Origin: Litorihabitans aurantiacus
Lineage (GTDB): Bacteria > Actinomycetota > Actinomycetes > Actinomycetales > Beutenbergiaceae
Length of the DNA stretch: 64,000 bases
Assembly: GCF_030161595.1 (NCBI RefSeq)
Contig: NZ_BSUM01000001.1
Coordinates: 1,736,001 to 1,800,000, forward strand
Direction: 5' to 3'
Positions 20,348 to 30,695 of the stretch are shown here, one piece after another (position 1 is the stretch's first letter; the number at the start of each line of letters is the position of its first letter). A model generated the notes under the pieces. The model did not search any database. It worked only from the letters and a program-made list of their open reading frames with translations, and was not told where the DNA came from. The translations under genes and the position numbers were made by a program.

Positions 20348-21947
20348 GCGCGCTCCTGCAGCAGCGTGCGGGCGTGCGCGAGGTAGACGTCGCGGTCGTT
20401 GTAGCGGTGGAACACTCCGGCGATCTCCTGGGTCGGTTCGTGCCCCTTGCCGGTGACGATCACCGTGTCGCCCTCACCCGTGGCGCTCATCGCGTGCCGC
20501 AGCGCGGCCGCGCGACCCTCGGGGATCTCGACGACGTCGATCAGGTCGGGGCGCACGCGCGCCGCGCCCTCGAGGATGGCGGCGCGGATCGTGCCGGGCA
20601 CCTCCGAGCGCGGGTTCTCGTCGGTCACGACGACGACGTCGGCCAGCCGCGCCGCGATCTCACCGAGCAGCGGGCGCTTGCCCTGGTCGCGGTCGCCGTC
20701 CGAGCCGAGGACGAGCACGAGCCGGCCGGGCGTGATCGGGCGCACCGCCTCGAGCGCGTACACGAGCGCGTCGGGCGTGTGGGCGTAGTCGACGATGCAC
20801 AGCGGCAGCCCCTGGCCGCGCTCGACCACCCGCTCCATGCGGCCCGGGATCGCGGTGACGGACGCGACCGCGTCGACCGCGACGTCGATCGGCACACCCG
20901 CGCTGACGGCGACCACGATCGCCGTCGCCGCGTTGGAGACGTTGACGAGGCCGGGCAGGGGGCTGTGCGCGGTGTGGCGCACGCCGTCGGGCCCCCGCAG
21001 CTCGAAGGTGGACCCCACGCCGTCGAGCCCGATGTCGGCCGCGACGACCTGCCAGTCGGCGTCGGCGCCCCCTCGGTGTCGAGGTGCGTCGCGAGCGTCG
21101 CGACCGGGATCGGCGCCGATGCCGCGAGTCGGCGGCCCCAGTCGTCGTCGACGACCACGACCCCGCGCGCCGCACGCTCGGGCGCGAACAGGCTCGCCTT
21201 CGTCGCGAAGTAGCTCTCCATGTCGCCGTGGAAGTCGAGGTGGTCGCGCTGCAGGTTGGTGAAGGCGACGACGTCGAAGCGCACCCCGGCGAGCCGGTGC
21301 AGCGCGATCGCGTGCGAGGAGACCTCGGTCGTGAGGTTCGTGACCCCGCGGTCGCGGGCGACGGCGAGCAGCCGGTGCAGCGCGGGCGCCTCGACCGTGG
21401 TGCGCGGGGACTCCACGCCCTCGTCCCCGATCCGGAGCTCCACCGTGCCCATGAGGGCCGAGGTCCCCAGACCGGCGCGCAGCGCGGCCTCGACGAAGTA
21501 GGTCGTGGTGGTCTTGCCGTTCGTGCCCGTGACGCCGACCGTGACGAGGTCGTCCGACGGTGCGCCGTAGACCACGTCGGCCAGCAGTCCCGCGACGGCG
21601 CGCGGGTCCGGGTGCACCAGGACGGGCGCGCCGAGGTCGGCGTGCAGCTCGGCGACCAGCGCGGCGCCGCTCGCGTCGGTCACGACGGCGACGGCGCCCG
21701 CGGCGACGGCGGCGGCCGCGTAGCGCGCGCCGTGGGCGGTGAAGCCCGGGATCGCGACGAACAGGTCGCCCGGCAGGACGGCGTCGCTCGCGACGCTGAC
21801 GCCGGTCACGGGGACCGCGTCGGGACGGTCGGCCGGGCCGTCAGCGTGGGTCGGCTCGGCGGCGACGAGGTCGAACCGCGCGGCGAGGTCGCCCAGCGCG
21901 GTCGCGGGGAGCGGTTCCGGTCGGAACCGCGTCAGCGGAGAAGTCAC
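20344..21947 (-). CDS. murE: UDP-MurNAc-tripeptide synthetase MurE (frame broken near 21070)
   Basis: Adds the third-position amino acid, about 534 aa after repair. It has ATP site [59 protein letters not shown] and IVTGKGHEP. The substrate loop reads TDENPRSE, which keeps the NPR seen in meso-diaminopimelate enzymes, but Micrococcales often use Lys or Orn, so I do not assign the substrate. The frame breaks at the C5 run 21068-21072; a sixth base restores EGGADADWQVVAADIG. I chose the GTG at 21947, 11 bp after ftsI. Confidence 0.93.
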
Positions 21948-21958
21948 GTCGGACCAAT

Positions 21959-23895
21959 CTACTCGGCGTCGGGACCGGAGCCCGGGCCGTAGAGCTCGTA
22001 CAGGGTGTCGGTGGTGCCGCTCGGGGGGATGCCCTTCATCTGCAGCGCGGCGGAGGCGACGTCGTGGAAGACGGGAGCGGCCAGGGCGCCGCCCGTTCCG
22101 GCACCGGCGGGGCGGAACACGATGACGCCGACGGCGATCTCGGGGTCCTCGGCGGGAACGACGCCGACGAACGACGCCGCCGTGTCGGTGAGCCGACCGT
22201 CGACGGTGTTGGGGATCTGCGCCGTGCCGGTCTTGCCGGCGACGCGGTACCCGTCGATCGCGGCCTTCTTGCCGGTCGTGCCGAGCTGGTCCGCCATGAC
22301 GCCCTCGAGCATGAGGAGCATCTCGTCGGCGGTCTGCTCCGAGACGACCTCGACGCTCTCGCCGACCTCGGCGGGCGTGAAGGAGCCGCTCGCGTCGGAG
22401 TAGCCGTCGACCATGTGCAGCGGGAGGCGGACACCGCCGTTGCCCAGCGTCGCCATGACGTTCGTGATCTGGAGCAGGTTGACCTGGTTGGCCTGGCCGA
22501 ACATGGTCACGTAGCGCGTGCGGCCGTCCCACGCCGCGGGGTCCATGTTGGTCCCCGCGCGCTCCCCCGCGAGCTCGATGCCCGTGCGCCCGCCCCAGCC
22601 GAAGGCGTTCATGTAGTCCAGGCGCTCGCTGTCGCTCATCAGGTCGCCGATCTGGACCGTGCCCGTGTTCGAGGAGAACGCCAGGACGCCGGCGGTCGTC
22701 AGCTCGTACTCGGGGTGCTCGGTGGCGTCCTTGAACGTCTGACCGTTCGGCATCGTCAGCTGGTCGGGCACCGTGAAGGTCGAGGTGGGCTCGATGAGGC
22801 CCTCGTTCAGCGCGGCGGCGACGGTGAGGATCTTGCCCGTCGACCCTGGCTCGTACGGGCTCGTCACCGAACGCACCGTGCCGCTGCCCGTCGGCGAGTT
22901 GGGGTCGATCGAGCCGGAGTCGCACAGCGCCAGGACGCGACCCGTCTTGACCTCGAGCACGACGGCGGCGCCGAACTCGGCCCGGGACTGCTCCACCTGG
23001 CCGTCCACGGAGGACTGGCACGCGTACTGCAGATCGAGGTCGAGGCTGGTGTGCACCGTGGCGCCGTCCTGGGCCGCGACGGTCGACTGCGCCGCGAACG
23101 GGATGACCGTGCCACCGATCCCGGTCTCGTAGCTGCGCGTGCCGTCGGTCCCCTGCAGCCGGTCGTCGAGGCTGTACTCGAGACCCGACGCACCGCTGCT
23201 GTCGTCCTTGAGCCAGCCGATGAGGTCGCCCGCAGTCGTGCCGTTGGGGTACACGCGCGTGGTGGTCGCGTGGGTCGTGAGCCCGTTGATGCCCAGCTCC
23301 TCGACCTGCTCGCGGACCTCGGGGGTGACCTCGCGGGCGATGACGAGCCCGCCGGCGGTGCCGGTGAGCTGCGCACCGAGCTCGTGCTCGGGGACGCCGA
23401 GGAGCGGCGCCAGCTGCCTGGCCGCCTCGACGGCGCCCCGTCCGAGGACGTCGGTGGTGTCCTCGCCGTAGCGCACGTAGGCCGGCACCTGACGCAGGTC
23501 GACCTGGACGTCGTACCGCACCACGGACGTGGCCATCACCATGCCGTCGGCGTCGAGGATCTCCCCGCGCTGGGCGTTGATCGGGATCGTGCGCGACCGG
23601 GTCTCGCGGCCCTGCTCGGCGAGCTCGGAGGCCTGCACGACCTGGACCTGCACGAGGCGGACGGCGAAGAGCGCCAGCACCACCAGGACGATCCACAGCA
23701 GCACGCGCTGGCGCCCGCTCGGGGTGCCGAGCCGGGGCCCGACGGCGGCGGGCGCCTGCGGGGGCGCGCACCTGCGCCCGGGGTCCGGGTGGTGCTGCGC
23801 GCGGGTGCCATGGAGGTCGATGCTCCCCCGGATCGTGCCCCGGGGCGGGGGGACACGCCGGGGCGCGGCGACGAGCCCGGACGCTCGCGCGTCAC
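21959..23895 (-). CDS. ftsI: Septal transpeptidase FtsI/PBP3 (frame broken near 23762)
   Basis: Class B penicillin-binding protein that crosslinks septal peptidoglycan with FtsW, about 645 aa. It has one N-terminal membrane helix (VLLWIVLVVLALFAVRL), the dimerisation domain with RGEILDADG, and the transpeptidase motifs EPGSTGKI (SxxK), AFSSNTG (SxN) and VAGKTGTAQ (KTG). A reading from the first in-frame methionine would begin in the membrane helix. Adding one base at the G5 run 23760-23764 extends the protein to a GTG at 23895 that overlaps the ftsL stop, the arrangement of its neighbours. That added N-terminus is inference. Confidence 0.93.
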
Positions 23896-24301
23896 TGCCC
23901 GCCCACCAGAGTGCCGTCCGAGAGCCGGATGTAGACGAGGCCGGGGTTGGGCACGAGGCCGAGCTCGGCCGCCTGCGCCATCACCTGCGCGGGTGAGCTC
24001 GCCGCCTCCACGCGGCCCGAGAGCGACTCGACGTCCTGCCGCGCCGTCGCGAGCTCAGCCTGCTTGTCGCGGATCGCGTACGACGTGGCGGCCATCGAGG
24101 TGTTCAGCCCGAGCGCCGCCAGCAGCGATGCCAGGAGCACCCCCGCGCACACCGCGAAGAACGGGACGCGTGCGGCCTCGGCCCGGGTCTGGCGCACGAG
24201 ACGCAGGCGCGGCAGCGCCGTGCCGCGCGCCCCGCGCGCGGCGGAGCCCGTGGCGGCCGAGCCCGGGCGGGCGACGGGCGTGATCCGTGCCGGTGCGGCG
24301 C

Positions 24302-24305
<4 letters not shown>
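23892..24305 (-). CDS. ftsL: FtsL/DivIC-like septum protein
   Basis: Small bitopic division protein, 137 aa: a basic cytoplasmic tail of ~45 residues, one membrane helix (FFAVCAGVLLASLLAALGL), and a periplasmic coiled coil (IRDKQAELATARQDVESLSGRVEAASS) ending with the typical ELGLVPNPGLVYIRL. Position between rsmH and ftsI fits FtsL. Sequence identity in this family is low, so the symbol rests mostly on position and topology. ATG overlaps the rsmH stop. Confidence 0.85.
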
Positions 24306-25473
<1,168 letters not shown>

Positions 25474-25902
25474 TCAGAAGTCCGGCACCACCTCCCCCGC
25501 CGCGTCCTCGAACGCGGCCGAGGCCCCGGTGAGGTAGTCGTCCCACGCCGCGGCGTCCCAGATCTCCAGCTTGTTCCCGGTCCCGACGACGGCGAGGTCG
25601 CGCTGGAGCGCCGCCCACTCCCGCAGGACGGACGGCACCGTGACGCGGCCCTGCTTGTCGGGGATCTCGTCGTGCGCCCCCGAGAGCAGGACGCGGTTGA
25701 AGTCCCGCGCCTGCTTCGAGGTCAGCGGAGCCGCACGCAGGGACTTGTGCAGCTCCACGAACTCGGCCATCGGGAAGACGAAGAGGCACTTCTCGTGCCC
25801 CCGCGTCATCACCAGACCGGGGGCGAGCTCCTCGCGGAACTTGGCGGGGAGGATCAGGCGGCCCTTGTCGTCGAGCTTGGGCGTGAAGGTCCCGATCAGC
25901 AT
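25474..25902 (-). CDS. mraZ: Transcriptional regulator MraZ
   Basis: DNA-binding regulator of the dcw operon, 142 aa with two SpoVT-AbrB-like repeats. The first has [16 protein letters not shown] and the second [15 protein letters not shown]. Family members bind direct repeats with 10-bp spacing upstream of their own gene. Such repeats are present at 25926-25965. GGGAGG stands upstream of the ATG. First gene of the cluster, intact. Confidence 0.96.
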   Translation of the reverse strand: MLIGTFTPKLDDKGRLILPAKFREELAPGLVMTRGHEKCLFVFPMAEFVELHKSLRAAPLTSKQARDFNRVLLSGAHDEIPDKQGRVTVPSVLREWAALQRDLAVVGTGNKLEIWDAAAWDDYLTGASAAFEDAAGEVVPDF

Positions 25903-25925
25903 GCGAACCGCACCTCCCTCACCCG

Positions 25926-25965
25926 TTGGCTCCGCGTGGCTCCACCCTACTCCACTTCACTCCAC
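25926..25965 (-). promoter_or_regulatory. Four MraZ-box-like direct repeats
   Basis: On the minus strand GTGGAG, GTGGAG, GTGGAG and GCGGAG recur at exactly 10-bp intervals (their rightmost bases at 25965, 25955, 25945 and 25935), ending about 30 bp before the mraZ start. MraZ proteins bind such 10-bp-periodic repeats (GTGGGA-like in other species), so autoregulation is likely. Confidence 0.75.
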
Positions 25966-26105
25966 AACTGAGGGATCCAGTGCCGTTGACGGACAGAAAC
26001 GGAAGTGTCTGCGCAGGTCAGGGCACCACGATGAGAGTGGAGGAGATTTCGTGTGCGCGATCGTCCAGGAGGCGCGTGACGTCGCCCGCCCCCGCTGCGG
26101 GCACG

Positions 26106-26136
26106 AAAAAACCCCGAACCGTCGCGGTTCGGGGTT
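26106..26136 (-). terminator. Rho-independent terminator for the DUF3040 gene
   Basis: Stem AACCCCGAACCG (26110-26121) and CGGTTCGGGGTT (26125-26136) with a TCG loop. Reading on the minus strand it is followed by six T (26111-26106), the only classical hairpin-plus-T-run terminator I noticed in the window. Confidence 0.85.
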
Positions 26137-26160
26137 CTCGATCGGCGCGGTGCCGACCGG

Positions 26161-26221
26161 GTGGAGCGAGGTGGAGCGGAGCGGTCAGGAGGCTGGTGAC
26201 CGGCCGTGGAGGACGGTGGAG
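26161..26221 (+). repeat. Second cluster of GTGGAG boxes, opposite orientation
   Basis: On the plus strand GTGGAG occurs at 26161, 26171, 26206 and 26216: two pairs, each with 10-bp spacing, as in the mraZ operator but pointing the other way. They lie in the 3' untranslated part of the DUF3040 gene. Confidence 0.55.
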
Positions 26222-26258
26222 CGTACCGACGGACCGAGCGGTCGCGGGGCTGAGGGGG

Positions 26259-26632
26259 TCAGCGCCCGTTCTCGCGGCGGCGGTCCCAGCGCTCGTCCAG
26301 GCGGGTCATGAAGGACGAGCGCGAGGCGGCGGTCGTCGGACGCGGTGCGGGCGCCGCACCGCCACCCTGCTCCTGCGTCGAACGACCGCGCGACATCGCC
26401 ACGAGGACGCCGCCGAACATGGCCAGGAAGCCGAGCACGCCGAGCCAGGTCATCTGCTGCGAGACGCCGCCGACCAGGAGACCGAGGCCGGCCACGACGA
26501 CGAGGGCGCCGAGGACCACACGGGAGGTACGGCGCTTCCCCCCGAGAACGACTGGGCCAGCTTGGGGTCGTCAGAGCTCAGCTGACGTTCCATCTGCGCG
26601 AGCACACGCTGCTCGTACTCCGACAGTGGCAT
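26259..26632 (-). CDS. DUF3040 membrane protein (frame broken near 26540)
   Basis: Actinobacterial DUF3040 protein of about 124 aa after repair. The N-terminus MPLSEYEQRVLAQMERQLSSDDPKLAQS is the family signature. It is followed by two hydrophobic segments (VVLGALVVVAGLGLLVGG, WLGVLGFLAMFGGVLVAM) and a basic C-terminal tail. The frame breaks in the C6 run 26538-26543. A seventh base joins SGG to KRRTSRVVLGA. A good SD (GAGGAGG) precedes the ATG. Function unknown; conserved beside the dcw cluster or dinB in this group. Confidence 0.88.
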
Positions 26633-26660
26633 GTCGACCTCCTCGGCTGGCCGTGTACCC

Positions 26661-28016
26661 CTAGCGTAAGCGCCTGCGGGCGCTGGTGGTAGTCGCGGGA
26701 GTGTCGGGCGTCGCCGTCGACGGCGAGCCTGCCTCCGCGGCGCCGCCGGGCGCAGGGCCCGGGGCGCCGACCGTGCCACCCGACCTGCCGCCCGACCTGC
26801 CGCCCGACCCTCCGCCCAGCAGCGACGCCGCCACGGTGGCGGCGCCCGGGAACCGCCGCCCGACGTCGTCGAGGACGTTCTCGAGCGCGCGCTGCGCACT
26901 GTCGTCCTCGCCCAGGTGGCCCTGCAGCGCGGTCCCCGCCGCGGGCACCAGGTCGTCCGCGCGCACCCCCACGAGCCGGACGCCGCCCGCCGGAATCGCC
27001 ACCCCCGACAGCAGCGCCACGGCGGCGCGGTACACCTCCCGCGCGAGGTCGCTCGGGGCGTCCAGCCGGCGCGAGCGCGTCAGCGTCGTGAAGTCGGACA
27101 TGCGGACCTTGATCGAGACGCCCCGCGCCAGCAGCCCGGCCTCCCGCAGCCGCCGCGCGCACGTGTGGGCCTGGCCGAGCATCACGCGGGTGAGCTCGGC
27201 GGCGTCGGCGGTGTCGCGGGCGAACGTGTGCTCCGACGAGATCGAGCGCTCGGTCCTGGTGGGCGTCACCCGGCGCGGGTCGCGACCCCACGAGAGGTCG
27301 TGCAGCCGCGCGGCGGCCGCCACGCCGAGACGCGCGCGCAGGCTCGCGACCGGGGTGTGGGCCAGCTCCGCCACCGTGCGGATGCCGACCTCCGCCAGCC
27401 TGCCCCGCGTGCTCTCCCCCACGCCCCACAGGGCCGAGACGTCGAGCCCGTGCAGGAAGTCGACGGCGTGGTCCGCGGGCACGACCAGCATCCCGTCCGG
27501 CTTGGCCCGGGTCGAGGCGATCTTGGCGACGAACATCGTCGGCGCGACGCCGACGGAGGCCGCGAGCCCGAGCTCGTCGCGGATCCGGGCGCGGACGGCG
27601 GCACCGATCTCGCGGGGCGGGCCGAGCCGCCGTCGCGCACCCGACACGTCGAGGAAGGCCTCGTCCACGGAGATCTGCTGCATCACCGGCGTCACGTCGG
27701 CGAGGATCGCCATGACCCGTCTCGACACCCGGCGGTAGACGTCCTGGCGCGGGGGCAGCACGACGGCGGCGGGGCACCGCACGCGCGCCAGCGCCATCGG
27801 CATCCCCGACGTGACGCCGAAGGCGCGGGCCTCGTAGGTCGCCGCGAGCACGACACCGCGCTCCTGACCGCCGACGATCATCGGCCGCCCGCGCAGCCCC
27901 GGGTGGTCGGCGAGCTCCACGCTGGCGAAGAACGCGTCCATGTCGACGTGGAGGATCGGGCTCGCGGAGTCGTCCTGATCCGCCCGTCCGTCGCGCGCCA
28001 CCGGCCCCGTCTCCAC
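26661..28016 (-). CDS. dinB: DNA polymerase IV (Y family)
   Basis: Error-prone lesion-bypass polymerase, about 451 aa. Catalytic motifs are ILHVDMDAFFASVE and ISVDEAFLDVSG, followed by thumb motifs VAKIASTRAKPDG and the little-finger domain (TRTERSISSEHTFARDTAD). It ends in a Gly/Ser/Arg repeat and an Ala/Pro/Thr-rich tail. A longer reading starting with TTG at 28052 would place the LexA box inside the gene. I prefer the GTG at 28016 (or 28019), just after that box. Divergent from the spermidine-synthase-like gene and probably SOS-induced. Confidence 0.92.
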   Translation of the reverse strand: METGPVARDGRADQDDSASPILHVDMDAFFASVELADHPGLRGRPMIVGGQERGVVLAATYEARAFGVTSGMPMALARVRCPAAVVLPPRQDVYRRVSRRVMAILADVTPVMQQISVDEAFLDVSGARRRLGPPREIGAAVRARIRDELGLAASVGVAPTMFVAKIASTRAKPDGMLVVPADHAVDFLHGLDVSALWGVGESTRGRLAEVGIRTVAELAHTPVASLRARLGVAAAARLHDLSWGRDPRRVTPTRTERSISSEHTFARDTADAAELTRVMLGQAHTCARRLREAGLLARGVSIKVRMSDFTTLTRSRRLDAPSDLAREVYRAAVALLSGVAIPAGGVRLVGVRADDLVPAAGTALQGHLGEDDSAQRALENVLDDVGRRFPGAATVAASLLGGGSGGRSGGRSGGTVGAPGPAPGGAAEAGSPSTATPDTPATTTSARRRLR

Positions 28017-28028
28017 CACCCCAGTGTC
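28017..28028 (-). promoter_or_regulatory. Possible leaderless -10 element of dinB
   Basis: Minus strand: GACACT (28028-28023), six bases, then GTG at 28016. It overlaps the edge of the LexA box. Weak match because the first base is G. Confidence 0.3.
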
Positions 28029-28042
28029 GAACAGGGGTTCGA
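28027..28042. promoter_or_regulatory. LexA (SOS) box between dinB and the spermidine-synthase-like gene
   Basis: TCGAACAGGGGTTCGA is a perfect match to the actinobacterial SOS consensus TCGAAC-N4-GTTCGA. It covers the start region of dinB and the expected -35 of the divergent gene, so LexA could repress both. Confidence 0.85.
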
Positions 28043-28058
28043 CCCCGGTCAAGACGAC

Positions 28059-28070
28059 TACGATCGGCCG
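28059..28070 (+). promoter_or_regulatory. Leaderless -10 element of the spermidine-synthase-like gene
   Basis: TACGAT (28059-28064), six bases, then GTG at 28071. Confidence 0.55.
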
Positions 28071-28993
28071 GTGGTCCGTCGGCGTCAGCTCCCCCGCACC
28101 TGCCGCACGAGGCGGTCGCCATCGACACCGGCACCGTGGAGCTGGAGGGCGATCCGGACCGGCCCGGTGGCGTCATGGTCTTCGTCAACGGCGTCGAGTC
28201 CTCCTACGTCGACCTGGAGGACCCCCGGCACCTCGAGTTCGAGTACATGCAGCAGATGCTCCTGGCGATGCACGACCACCTCGAGGCGGAGGCGCCCCGC
28301 ATCCTGCACCTGGGCGGGGCGGCGTGCGCGTTCGCCCGGACCATCCACGCCCTGCACCCGCGAGCCCGCCAGCTCGTCGTCGAGCTCGACGGCGAGCTCG
28401 CCCGGCGCGCGCGCGAGTGGTTCGACCTGCCCCGCTCCCCCGCGCTGCGCATCCGGGTCGGCGAGGCGCGGTCCGAGCTCGAGGTGATGGCGGGCACCTT
28501 CGACGTGGTCGTCCGCGACGCCTTCGCCGGTGCACGGGTGCCCGAGCACCTGACGACGGTCGAGTTCCTGCACGCGGCCCGTGCCCGGCTGGCGGCGGGT
28601 GGCCTCTACCTCGGCAACCTCGTCGACGCGCCGCCCCTGACCGTGGCGCGGCGTGAGGTCGCGAGCGCCCGGGAGGTCTTCGCGCACGTCGCGCTCGCCG
28701 TCGAACCCCCGATCCTCAAGCAGCGACGGTTCGGGAACGTCGTCGTCGTGGCGTCCGACCGGCCCCTCCCGCTGCAGCGCCTGACGCGAAGCCTGCTGAG
28801 CCTGCCGGCCCCGGTGCGCCTCGTCGTCGACCGTGAGCTGGACGCGTTCACCGGGACGGCCGCGCCGCTGCGGGACGCGCCGACCGCGCCCGACAACGAG
28901 GCACGGCCCGAGAGCGAGGGTGAGGGCGACGACACCCCGGCAGACGTGGACGCACAGGTGCGGCCCGCCCCCGGGGGGACGGGCCGCACCTGA
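28071..28993 (+). CDS. Spermidine synthase-like methyltransferase-fold protein (frame broken near 28093)
   Basis: Protein of about 307 aa with the spermidine-synthase/SAM-dependent Rossmann fold: LEFEYMQQMLL, then ILHLGGAACAFARTI (cofactor loop), LVVELDGELARRAREW (acidic residue after strand 2) and FDVVVRDAFAGARVPEHLTT. Actinobacterial members of this group are annotated spermidine synthase but the substrate is not known. Adding one base to the C5 run 28091-28095 extends the frame to the GTG at 28071, which carries a leaderless promoter. Without it the first start would be the GTG at 28136. The LexA box over its promoter is an unusual context. Confidence 0.75.
28955..28992. terminator. Hairpin between convergent genes
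   Basis: CAGGTGCGGCCCG (28955-28967) pairs perfectly with CGGGCCGCACCTG (28980-28992); the 12-nt loop is itself C5G6. It overlaps the end of the spermidine-synthase-like gene and faces the cold-shock gene. Confidence 0.7.
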
Positions 28994-29009
28994 CGCTGCG
29001 AGGCTGGTG

Positions 29010-29213
29010 TCAGACCGCGCGCACGCTCTCGGCCTGCGGGCCCTTGGGGCCCTGCGTGATCTCGAACTCGACGCGCTGCGCCTCCTCGAGCGAGCGGTAG
29101 CCGTCGCTCTCGATCGCCGAGTAGTGCACGAAGACGTCGGCGCCCCCGCCGTCCTGGGCGATGAAGCCGTAGCCCTTCTCCGCGTTGAACCACTTCACGG
29201 TTCCCTGTGCCAT
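29010..29213 (-). CDS. cspA: Cold-shock protein (CspA family)
   Basis: Single-stranded nucleic-acid-binding OB-fold protein, 67 aa. RNP1-type KGYGFIAQ and RNP2-type VFVHYSAI are present after [14 protein letters not shown]. The start at 29213 has a clear SD (GGAAGGA). Upstream of it lie about 170 bp without a gene, which would be its 5' leader and promoter. Confidence 0.96.
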   Translation of the reverse strand: MAQGTVKWFNAEKGYGFIAQDGGGADVFVHYSAIESDGYRSLEEAQRVEFEITQGPKGPQAESVRAV

Positions 29214-29382
29214 CTGTGTCCTTCCGGGGACTCGTGGGTGCGGCCCTGTGCCGCGCCCGTCGTGCTGCATCGATCCCCAACGCCGTGCTCGAGGTGCGTC
29301 CGACAGAGAGAGAAGCAGTGTGCAACGCGTCTCATCGTGCCAGAACCGGGTTCGGGGCCGCCACCGCTGAGAGGGGCGTTTC

Positions 29383-30540
29383 CTAGCGCCCGGGCCGATC
29401 CTCGTCGCCGCGGTCCGACTCCACCTGCCGGGCGAGGAAGGCCTCGAACTCGGCACCCAGCTCGTCGGCCGACGGGACGTCCGCCGACGCGAGGAGGCTC
29501 CGGCCGGAGGCCTCCTGGTAGGCGTCGTACTGGGTCTCGAGGGCGCTGACGAGCGCCGACACGTCGGGCGACTCCTCGATCTGACGCTCCACCTCGACGG
29601 CGACGCCTGCGGCCGCCTCGTCGAGCGCCGAGGGGTCCAGGTCGTACCCGGTCACCCGGGCCACGGTGCGCAGGAGCTCGCTCGCGGCCGCGGGGTAGGA
29701 CGCCTGCGACAGGTAGTGCGGGACGTGCACGGCGTAGCCCATGGCGTCGCGGCCGCGCTGACCCAGGCGGTACTCCAGCAGGGCGCTGGCGCTGCCGGGG
29801 ATCTGCACCGTCCCGAAGATGTCCGCCTGCGGGTCGACGAGGTCCTCGCGCGTGGCGTGCGCCGTCACCCCGATGGGTCGCGTGTGCGGCACGCCCATCG
29901 GGATGCCGTGCACCCCGACCGTCGTGCTCACCCCGAGCCGCTCGACGATCTCCTCGACGGCGTCGGTGAAGGTCTCCCAGCGCAGGTCGGGCTCCGGTCC
30001 GTGCAGGAGGAGCAGGCCGCCGTCCGGCGTGGCGACGTGGTCGAGCGCCAGGACCGGGTCGTCGTAGCCGGTGTAGCTCGGCGACGTGAAGGTCATGGTC
30101 GGGCGGCGCGAGCGGTAGTCCATCAGCTCGTCGACGTCGAAGGTCGCCACGCGCGTGGTCGGGTGGCTGGCCAGCAGGTGGGCGGCGAGCAGCGAACCCG
30201 CGCTGCCGGCGTCCATGCCGCCGCGCATCGCGTGCACCAGCACACCGGCGCGCGCGTCGTCGATCGTGCGCGGGGTGCGCTGCGGATCGGCGACGGCGTC
30301 GGGCGTCAGGGACGCGCGGGCGGCAGGGGTCGGGTCGGGTGCCGTCGTGCCCGCGCGGTCGGGGGCGGCGTCCGCGGGGACGCGGTCCGCAGCGGCGGTC
30401 GCGTCGGTCGCGGCGGGCGGCGCGACGCTCCCGGCCGTGCCGTCGACACCGTCGACCTCGGGCGCGGCACCGGCCGCGTGCCGGCCGCGTCGGGCCCCCG
30501 GGCCCTCGAGGTCCCAGCGGTAGAGCTCTCCTGGCTGCAT
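29383..30540 (-). CDS. PAC2 family protein
   Basis: PAC2 (proteasome assembly chaperone 2) family, 385 aa; the bacterial members have no settled function. An N-terminal Ala/Pro/Asp-rich part (~95 residues) is followed by the PAC2 fold: [71 protein letters not shown] and [18 protein letters not shown]. The ATG at 30540 has an SD (GGAAGGA). Divergent from the helD gene. Confidence 0.88.
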   Translation of the reverse strand: MQPGELYRWDLEGPGARRGRHAAGAAPEVDGVDGTAGSVAPPAATDATAAADRVPADAAPDRAGTTAPDPTPAARASLTPDAVADPQRTPRTIDDARAGVLVHAMRGGMDAGSAGSLLAAHLLASHPTTRVATFDVDELMDYRSRRPTMTFTSPSYTGYDDPVLALDHVATPDGGLLLLHGPEPDLRWETFTDAVEEIVERLGVSTTVGVHGIPMGVPHTRPIGVTAHATREDLVDPQADIFGTVQIPGSASALLEYRLGQRGRDAMGYAVHVPHYLSQASYPAAASELLRTVARVTGYDLDPSALDEAAAGVAVEVERQIEESPDVSALVSALETQYDAYQEASGRSLLASADVPSADELGAEFEAFLARQVESDRGDEDRPGR

Positions 30541-30695
30541 GGTGTCGTCCTTCCCCGCGGCCACCGGCCGCGCGCCGTTCCTGAGCGGGACAACGCCCCC
30601 GCCCGCACCCGCATTCCCCGCGCGCACGGCCGGTCCGGCCACGAGCGGCACGGCGCGAGGTGCGTGATAATGGACGGCCGGTCGAGGAGGCAGAG

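Larger units (their letters stand above)
25966..26258. other. Intergenic region between mraZ and the DUF3040 gene
   Basis: Together with the repeats next to it this makes a 356-bp gap without a gene. It should contain the mraZ promoter in its left part. It also holds a GTGGAG at 26037, a terminator hairpin at 26106-26136 and a second group of GTGGAG boxes at 26161-26221. I see no credible reading frame. Confidence 0.5.

Noticed and set aside
12208..21947. murC, murD, murE, murF and ftsW as pseudogenes
   Set aside because: They are single-copy essential genes with intact motifs on both sides of each break; assembly error explains all of them.
28016..28052. dinB start at TTG 28052
   Set aside because: TTG is rare and this start would put the perfect LexA box inside the coding sequence; GTG 28016/28019 lies just after it.
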